DNA of 10,258 nt from Paraktedonobacter sp034438135. GTDB taxonomy: Bacteria; Chloroflexota; Ktedonobacteria; Ktedonobacterales; Ktedonobacteraceae. Within the stretch, counting starts at the first letter, position 1. The number at the start of each line of letters is the position of its first letter. Shown piece by piece: positions 6,501 through 10,258 of the stretch. The position numbers and the translations under genes were made by a program. Below the pieces are notes generated by a model that ran no database searches, was not told the origin of the DNA, and saw nothing but the letters and a program-made list of their open reading frames with translations. The stretch lies in contig DAOTTL010000454.1 of the NCBI GenBank assembly GCA_034438135.1, positions 1 through 10,258 on the forward strand, read 5' to 3'.

Positions 6501-7351
6501 GCAATCTTCGCCTGAGCCCGCTGACGGCTCGCCCGCAAACGCTGACGACGCTCCTCGGAGTCGCGCAAATCCTGCTCTTTTTGCTGAACCAGGCGCGTCT
6601 GCTGCTCCTCAGCCTGGTCGGTTCGCTCACAATTGATTTGCAGGCGTCTCCATTGCAAAGCGTACCAGGTGCGTAAAACTTTTTGCAATTCGCCGTTGAG
6701 TTCTTTAAACTCGATTGCACGCCGAGCCTGTTCAGAAAGCGGCTCCAGGCGAGGTTCAATTTCACTGACGATATCGCGCAACCGCGCGATATTCTGCTCG
6801 GTAGAGCGCAAGCGATTATCTGCCTCAGTGCGCTGCACCTGATAAGGACGAATACCCGCGGCATCCTCAAACAATCCCCTCCTCTCTTCCGCACGCTGAC
6901 TGAGCGCCGCATCGATCATACCCTGACCCACAACCGTGTAAGAATCATGACCTATACGCGCCTGTGCCAGCAAGAGGAGAACATCCTTTAGACGAACTTT
7001 CTGCTTATTAATAAGATATTCGTTCTCACCAGACCGATAAGAGCGACGCGTCACTGTAATTTCGCTATACTCAGAGGGCACCCAACCAGTACTATTATCA
7101 ATTGTTAGAGAGACCTCTGCCATGCCCTGAGCTGAACGACCATGGCCACCAACAAAAATAATGTCGTCACTCTTCTTACCGCGCAACTGGCGCATACTCT
7201 GCTCACCCAACACCCAGCGCACGGCATCCGCAACATTCGATTTTCCCGCACCATTTGGCCCCACAACTGCTGTAATCCCGGTACTATACTCCAGGAGCGT
7301 TTTATTGGCAAAGCTCTTAAAGCCTAACATTTCGAGACGTTTCAGATACAC
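3575..7351 (-). CDS. smc: Chromosome segregation/condensation ATPase Smc
   Basis: Smc dimers, with ScpA and ScpB, extrude DNA loops and organise the nucleoid. The N-terminal head starts VYLKRLEMLGFKSF, with Walker A GPNGAGKSN at 31-39 and the Q-loop VGQG at 141-144. Long coiled-coil arms, rich in Glu, Gln, Arg and Leu, span about 175-505 and 695-985. The hinge is about 505-690 (GKVQGLLG, ALEAALGPYLQAVVVE, then LTGG). The C-terminal head has the signature LSGGE (1159-1163), Walker B CMLDE (1184-1188), the D-loop region ALDES and the switch VVTHN. At 1258 residues it is somewhat longer than the usual 1150-1200: a Gly/Glu-rich insert lies at about 996-1022 and a Ser/Asp/Glu-rich insert at about 1121-1139. 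The GTG at 7351 is chosen because family homology begins exactly there and a gaaggg site lies 12 bases upstream. The frame is open back to a TTG at 7513, but those 54 residues show no homology. The partner genes scpAB are not in the window. Confidence 0.97.
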   Translation of the reverse strand: MYLKRLEMLGFKSFANKTLLEYSTGITAVVGPNGAGKSNVADAVRWVLGEQSMRQLRGKKSDDIIFVGGHGRSAQGMAEVSLTIDNSTGWVPSEYSEITVTRRSYRSGENEYLINKQKVRLKDVLLLLAQARIGHDSYTVVGQGMIDAALSQRAEERRGLFEDAAGIRPYQVQRTEADNRLRSTEQNIARLRDIVSEIEPRLEPLSEQARRAIEFKELNGELQKVLRTWYALQWRRLQINCERTDQAEEQQTRLVQQKEQDLRDSEERRQRLRASRQRAQAKIAEARDLLDELSDSVKRMERDLAVNQERIVGLERLRGEQQQEEKRLRERLIVLKQHMIDLEEQCDLADEVIDEDASALATRESDVARAQKEFEMDERRLRSVQSDLIQVQARLGANQSDLGRQQKHLGERNRLLAARRDTIAQAQQTIRTLETRLVDERAQLATARNEEQQIVARKQTISRAIADAQAEIERLKSSLAEVERQHRTVADRLSMLKNWRQSLSGYSDGVRTLLRAPAGKVQGLLGPVPQLGVAVEGEEIALEAALGPYLQAVVVETMAQARSSLDYLQTVKAGKAMMAWLECSGSTSERLDEQLEQEEAVLRRLLEEHPDLTERVIGLAYRNITCEERYVALFRSILHGVLIVKDLDTALHVFALLVHGSVGEGYPRLERLVTRQGEVLHIEGYLTGGNSKDSSGQQGLLAYERELRELPRQLDEHMDLIAQVNDLLSVVQRSQEGRKVEQSAIEKELQKAVALINERNRAVVSIQRDQDRSQSEMQAAISIDQQLTSEIAGLEQEIQIVTERVQSHEKSQRELSGLVEELQQEVEEGTLTFRRQQDELGKARTALAVKRQEARTLRQQLAGQQNQAQELRGQIDQRTIRLKEAEERCTVLQQTVEGQQSDIVEGQQRFQVQVTTVKEAESATGALDQQISTLEHEILLQRQQRTDLETTYRRYLLDSQKAHDALEVFHEQLHEELNIVDPHELSEYTSIDLAISEGEREEGGSVGNVKMGEGESLSEEEEAQLRKLRRRVDVLRGKLKALGGSDPDAPRQYEETRTRYEFLSTQIADMDQAALQLHTIIMQLDTTMARQFETTFQSINARFRENFVTLFKGGNARLELTSSRSDEDSAESVASRGMPAGVEVIVQPPGKKIQDLSLLSGGERAMVSAALLFSLLEINPPPFCMLDEVDAALDESNVSRFCDILRRLAQRTQFIVVTHNRLTMTSAQAIYGVSMGGDSVSRLLSLKLEEAHAVAGDR

Positions 7352-7655
7352 TGCACAGCTTATCCCTTCAAAAGCGGATATGTTTTTGACAGGCGGTGAT
7401 AATTCTCTACAGACACTATTCCACTCAGGGACAGTAAATCTGGTAACCGCGAATCGCATTCCAGAGCTATAGTTTAACACACTCTCCGGCTCACGCGATA
7501 AGTTTATGCACAAACGTGCTGGGAAATATGAACCAATTCATAGCCGTGCCCAGAGAAATATAGTAATATATCCTCAACAAAACAGTAGCACATTCACTAG
7601 TGACAAAAGTGGCTGTTCTGGTTCCGTTATTCCCAACAGGAGGAGCACAAATCTT
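7352..7655. promoter_or_regulatory. Divergent control region of smc and the repeat-tail membrane protein
   Basis: The two genes diverge from here, so promoters for both should lie within it. For the plus-strand gene two candidates are seen: TTAACA (7474-7479), 17 bp, GATAAG (7497-7502); and TTCATA (7537-7542), 16 bp, TATAGT (7559-7564). Neither is strong. For smc no convincing pair was found. AGGAGG at 7638-7643 is the ribosome-binding site of the plus-strand gene, 12 bases before its ATG. Both frames are open through parts of the region but look non-coding. Confidence 0.4.
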
Positions 7656-8495
7656 ATGGCTCGATTACTTCTATTTCTAGTGACCAAACGTCCAGGCCTG
7701 ATTATTCTCGGAATTGGTCTAATTATTGCTGGTGTTGTCTGGGGAGTAGCAGGCTCACACCAGGTAGCCTATCAAAATAGCTCTTCAACTGGCAATTATC
7801 ACATTGGAACAGGCGATCAAACAAATAACGTCTATATCAATGCCGATGGTTCATCAGACTATTTTGTGGCCTTTAGCGCAGATTTCCATCCCGCAATCTC
7901 ACAGAGCGATATCGATAATTCGCAAGAGATCAGCTTTGTCGCTCATACGGATACAAGTAGCCTTGATCCAGCCCTGCAACTGAGTTCAGGCGGGACGATC
8001 AGCGAAGCGCATAAAGTCGTGAAGCTGGTCTTCTATGACAAAACCGGCGCGACCATGGCAACGTATACAACAGACGAATATAAGGCGAATCCCAATGGCT
8101 TCTATGATAATGAGTGGTTAAAGTCCATCTGGCTTGTCATCGGCGGAGCGATACTGTTGCTAATCGTGATCGTTGCAAGCGCTCGCCGCAAACCGGCTCC
8201 CGCTGGTTTCGCTTCTGGTAATATTCCTCCCTATGGAACTCCTCCACCCCCCTATGATCCGTCTCAGCAACCTTATGGTCAGCCCCAACAACCCTACGGT
8301 CAGCCTCCCTATGATCCGTCTCAGCAACCTTATGGAACCCCTCAACCTCCCTATGGTCAGCCTCCCTATGATCCGTCTCAGCAACCTTATGGCACTCAGC
8401 CACCTCCCTATGGTCAGTCCCAACAGCCAGATAACCCTTACGGCCAGACATACCAGGGATCAGGATCACCACCAAACCAACCACAGCAGTGGTAA
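7656..8495 (+). CDS. Unrecognised two-helix membrane protein with Pro/Tyr/Gln-rich repeat tail
   Basis: I do not recognise a family for this 279-residue protein. The N-terminus MARLLLFLVTKRP is followed by a membrane helix at about 13-34 (GLIILGIGLIIAGVVWGVAG). A polar segment of about 120 residues (35-155) contains SSDYFVAFSADF and KLVFYDKTGATMATYTTDEY, looking like a small beta-rich domain. A second helix lies at about 157-176 (SIWLVIGGAILLLIVIVASA), then ARRKP. Charges predict N-in/C-in topology, with the polar domain outside and the tail in the cytoplasm. The tail (180-279) is low-complexity, with three 19-residue repeats beginning PPYDPSQQPYG (198-254). It is likely disordered and may bind SH3/WW-like or other proline-binding partners or self-associate; that is inference. 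The start at 7656 is set by AGGAGG at 7638-7643 and by the helix beginning nearby. An in-frame ATG at 7506 would add 50 polar residues. The gene is divergent from smc. Confidence 0.75.
   Translation: MARLLLFLVTKRPGLIILGIGLIIAGVVWGVAGSHQVAYQNSSSTGNYHIGTGDQTNNVYINADGSSDYFVAFSADFHPAISQSDIDNSQEISFVAHTDTSSLDPALQLSSGGTISEAHKVVKLVFYDKTGATMATYTTDEYKANPNGFYDNEWLKSIWLVIGGAILLLIVIVASARRKPAPAGFASGNIPPYGTPPPPYDPSQQPYGQPQQPYGQPPYDPSQQPYGTPQPPYGQPPYDPSQQPYGTQPPPYGQSQQPDNPYGQTYQGSGSPPNQPQQW
8247..8417 (+). repeat. Three tandem 57-bp units coding 19-residue repeats
   Basis: Units at 8247-8303, 8304-8360 and 8361-8417 each start with the same 29-base core (8250-8278, 8307-8335, 8364-8392, identical in all three) and end in a variable part. 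They encode PPYDPSQQPYG followed by QPQQPYGQ, TPQPPYGQ or TQPPPYGQ. Near-identity at DNA level points to recent unit duplication. Confidence 0.92.
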
Positions 8496-8532
8496 CATAT
8501 AAGTCATCTCTACTGTTTTAGCGGCTTGCAAA

Positions 8533-8589
8533 GCCGCCCTTCCCCAGAAAAAATGGCTGAGTTTGCCATTTTTTCTGTGGAAGGGCGGC
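8533..8589. terminator. 25-bp hairpin between convergent genes, probable bidirectional terminator
   Basis: Arms 8533-8557 and 8565-8589 pair over 11 bp, one C/T mismatch (8544/8578) and 13 bp, with a 7-base loop. The stem carries A6 on one arm and T6 on the other. It sits 37 bp after the membrane-protein stop and 21 bp after the yqeY stop on the other strand. A further gcggct/agccgc hairpin lies just before it at 8521-8537 and overlaps its left arm, allowing two alternative folds. Confidence 0.65.
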
Positions 8590-8610
8590 ACAGCCGCCAG
8601 AAAATCCAGC

Positions 8611-9093
8611 TTACTGCGCCGTCATTTCGCGCACAATTCGTTGGACGCTCCCGCCATCAACCTTCCCTTTGAGCTCTTTCATACTGAGAGGCATAATTGT
8701 CCGAAACTCTTTCCCATGTTGCTCAATAAGGCTAGCAATAATTCCTCGAATCTCTGCCTCGCTCATGCGTGAAGTCTGCAAGTAACTTTGAATAATATCC
8801 AGCTCCTGCTGCTCCTTCTGAACAAGATCCTGTCTCCCACCTTTTTCATAGAAACCGATCGCCTGATTGCGCTTCTTAATCTCCTGCTCCAGCACATGCA
8901 GACCATCCTCCTCAGTCAGTGGATGCCCGTATTGAGCACTGCTACGGTCTGTACGCGCCACTTCGAGATTATGAATGGCTCCCAGAGCCATGCGCAGGGT
9001 ATCAAGTCGCAACTGGTCACGTGATCTCTGTGCCTCATGAATATCTTTGCGCAACTGTTGCTCGATCGGTAGCTCTGCTCGTGCATCTGACAT
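8611..9093 (-). CDS. YqeY-like protein (GatB/YqeY domain family)
   Basis: The 160-residue protein has the plan of YqeY. It starts with an alpha-helical segment, LRKDIHEAQRSRDQLRLDTLRMALGAIHNLE. A middle part follows with LTEEDGLHVLEQEIKKRNQA, the typical EKGGRQDLVQKEQQELDIIQSYL (about 83-105), and then MSEAEIRGIIASLIEQHG. The closing part, MKELKGKVDGGSVQRIVREM, matches the helical tail shared with the GatB subunit of the tRNA amidotransferase. YqeY proteins are small and cytoplasmic, and their role is unsettled; the shared domain suggests tRNA binding. The ATG at 9093 has AAGGAG (9103-9108 on the minus strand) nine bases upstream. It follows the acyl-CoA dehydrogenase on the same strand after 75 bp and may be co-transcribed. 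Length and motifs are normal. Confidence 0.9.
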   Translation of the reverse strand: MSDARAELPIEQQLRKDIHEAQRSRDQLRLDTLRMALGAIHNLEVARTDRSSAQYGHPLTEEDGLHVLEQEIKKRNQAIGFYEKGGRQDLVQKEQQELDIIQSYLQTSRMSEAEIRGIIASLIEQHGKEFRTIMPLSMKELKGKVDGGSVQRIVREMTAQ

Positions 9094-9106
9094 AATCCAC
9101 TACTCC

Positions 9107-9124
9107 TTGTAAACATTGTAAACA
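9107..9124. repeat. Tandem 9-bp repeat ttgtaaaca just upstream of yqeY
   Basis: The unit ttgtaaaca occurs twice without spacer (9107-9115 and 9116-9124). Each copy contains the 8-mer TGTAAACA, and the first copy overlaps the yqeY ribosome-binding site by two bases. A protein bound here would be placed to block yqeY translation or transcription. This is a candidate operator only. Confidence 0.4.
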
Positions 9125-9168
9125 TTTTCCTGGTATAGCCTCAGTCTTAGTGAGCGTCCTATAACCTC

Positions 9169-10258
9169 TTATAATCCCATTGAGCGCCCAATGATCTCCT
9201 TCATGATCTCATTTGTTCCCCCATAGATACTCGCCGCACGAGCATCCAGATAGGCGCGTGCAATTGGATACTCCAACATATATCCATAGCCGCCATGCAG
9301 TTGAACACATTGATCAAGCACTCGTTTTTGCAGATCACTGGTCCACCATTTGGCCATTGCTGCCGTCTCAGCCGTCAATGCGCTATCATTAAGCTCTTCA
9401 ATACAACGATCGACAAAGACACGGCCAATCTCAATCTCTGTCCTCATCTCCGCCAGCTTGATACGGGAGTGTTGAAACTTCCCGATAGCCTGGCCGAAAG
9501 CATGGCGATCCTTGCAATATTCCAGGGTCCACTCAAGAGCCACTTCACTCGCCGCCACGGCCTGAACAGCGATACTCAGACGCTCTTGAGCAAGTTGTCG
9601 CATAAGATATGAAAAGCCCTCTCCCTCTACACCAAGCAGATGGGAAAATGGCACAACGACATCTTCAAAAGAGAGTTCCGCTGTATCCTGGGCTTTCAGC
9701 CCCATCTTGTTCAGCTTGCGACCGCGTTGAAAACCATCCATACCTCGTTCAACAATCAGCAAACTGATCCCTTTATGGCGTAGACCGGGATCAGTCTTCG
9801 TCACTACAATTACCAGATCACTCAAAATGCCGTTTGTAATAAACGTTTTCTGGCCGTTGAGCAGATATCCATTGTCCTGGCGAACGGCGTGTGTACTGAT
9901 CGAAGCGAGATCACTGCCCGTATTAGGCTCGCTCATGGCGATCGCTGTAATTATCTCCCCCGAACACATGCGCGGCAGCCAGCGACTCTTCTGCTCCTCA
10001 CTGGCGTAGACCAGAAAGTAGGGAATAACAATATCATTATGCAGAGAGATACCCTGACCGGCACTCATCGCCCCAATCCGCGCCGTTTCCTCCGAAATGA
10101 TCGAGCTATAGGTAAAATCGCTGGTATCCACGCCTCCATATGCCTCTGGCACCGACATTCCCAGAAAACCCTGCTGACCCGCCTTCAACCATAGTTCACG
10201 CGAAACAACGCCTTCTTTCTCCCATTGCTCATTGTAAGGAACAACTTCTTTTTCCAAA
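9169..10258 (-). CDS. Acyl-CoA dehydrogenase, long-chain/isovaleryl-like active site (5' end outside window)
   Basis: The 362 visible residues cover nearly all of the enzyme; about 20-30 N-terminal residues lie beyond the edge. The first visible full codon is TTG, almost surely an internal Leu, so no start is called. The flavoenzyme removes two hydrogens from the alpha and beta carbons of a fatty acyl-CoA and passes electrons to ETF in beta-oxidation. Landmarks are SEEQKSRWLPRMCSGE (86-101), the flavin/substrate motif AMSEPNTGSD (107-116), NGQKTFITNG (134-143), DRHAFGQAIGKFQ (250-262) and QLHGGYGYMLEYPI (319-332). The C-terminal position where medium- and short-chain enzymes carry the catalytic Glu reads YGGTNEI, with Gly. 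Glu225 in QERLSIA stands where the long-chain and isovaleryl-CoA enzymes have their base. The enzyme is thus complete but of that subclass. The stop is 75 bp before yqeY. Confidence 0.93.
   Translation of the reverse strand, partial: LEKEVVPYNEQWEKEGVVSRELWLKAGQQGFLGMSVPEAYGGVDTSDFTYSSIISEETARIGAMSAGQGISLHNDIVIPYFLVYASEEQKSRWLPRMCSGEIITAIAMSEPNTGSDLASISTHAVRQDNGYLLNGQKTFITNGILSDLVIVVTKTDPGLRHKGISLLIVERGMDGFQRGRKLNKMGLKAQDTAELSFEDVVVPFSHLLGVEGEGFSYLMRQLAQERLSIAVQAVAASEVALEWTLEYCKDRHAFGQAIGKFQHSRIKLAEMRTEIEIGRVFVDRCIEELNDSALTAETAAMAKWWTSDLQKRVLDQCVQLHGGYGYMLEYPIARAYLDARAASIYGGTNEIMKEIIGRSMGL

Noticed and set aside
7386..7391. TTGACA on the plus strand within the divergent region
   Set aside because: It falls inside or just before the smc start on the other strand and has no -10 box 16-18 bp downstream.
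7352..7513. Upstream TTG start extending Smc by 54 residues
   Set aside because: Smc homology begins at the GTG (VYLKRLEMLGFKSF) with a purine-rich site upstream; the extension has no family similarity.
7506..7655. ATG at 7506 as start of the repeat-tail membrane protein
   Set aside because: The added 50 residues are polar and unlike a signal or membrane segment, while AGGAGG lies just before ATG 7656.
8247..8417. Possible CRISPR-like array (29-bp identical units at 57-bp spacing)
   Set aside because: The units and the spaces between are in one reading frame, the spacers are similar to each other and encode Pro/Tyr/Gln repeats, and no cas gene is present.
8137..8484. Minus-strand open frames with repeated peptide units
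   Set aside because: They mirror the 57-bp repeats of the membrane protein's tail on the other strand.

Overview
The window is bacterial chromosomal DNA of roughly even base composition, holding housekeeping and metabolic genes separated by intergenic spaces rich in inverted repeats. No phage, transposase, toxin-antitoxin, CRISPR or defence gene is visible. A full-length Smc, CinA, a YqeY-like protein, a long-chain-type acyl-CoA dehydrogenase and a stand-alone 5S rRNA gene fit a free-living aerobic heterotroph. The style of the Smc arm and the structured intergenic DNA suggest Chloroflexota, perhaps a Ktedonobacter-like organism. That placement is an inference from memory of the families, not a search result.

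Layout. 1-552 (+): 3' part of a class V aminotransferase, followed by a 25-bp hairpin. 836-953 (-): a solitary 5S rRNA gene with its own strong promoter and terminator. 954-1360: a dense regulatory space between the 5S promoter and the kinase, with three copies of a short repeat, a 15-bp hairpin, a perfect G-quadruplex motif and a TATAAT box. 1361-1930 (+): an archaeal-type cytidylate kinase-like protein. 1931-2136: a perfect 41-bp inverted repeat and two smaller palindromes between convergent genes. 2137-3369 (-): CinA. 3575-7351 (-): Smc, starting at a GTG. 7352-7655: divergent control region. 7656-8495 (+): an unrecognised two-helix membrane protein with a Pro/Tyr/Gln-rich tail made of 19-residue repeats. 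8533-8589: hairpin shared by convergent genes. 8611-9093 (-): YqeY-like protein. 9169-10258 (-): acyl-CoA dehydrogenase, cut by the window edge.

Likely transcription units are smc then cinA on the minus strand (206-bp gap), and the acyl-CoA dehydrogenase then yqeY on the minus strand (75-bp gap). The 5S gene, the kinase and the repeat-tail membrane protein each look monocistronic. The genes do not form one obvious pathway. Chromosome organisation (Smc), nucleotide and pyridine-nucleotide salvage (kinase, CinA), a tRNA-amidation-related protein of unknown role (YqeY) and fatty-acid oxidation sit side by side.

The most unusual material is between the genes: the self-contained 5S unit, the repeat/hairpin/G-quadruplex cluster upstream of it, and the very long perfect palindromes at gene ends. 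I see no convincing new multi-gene system.
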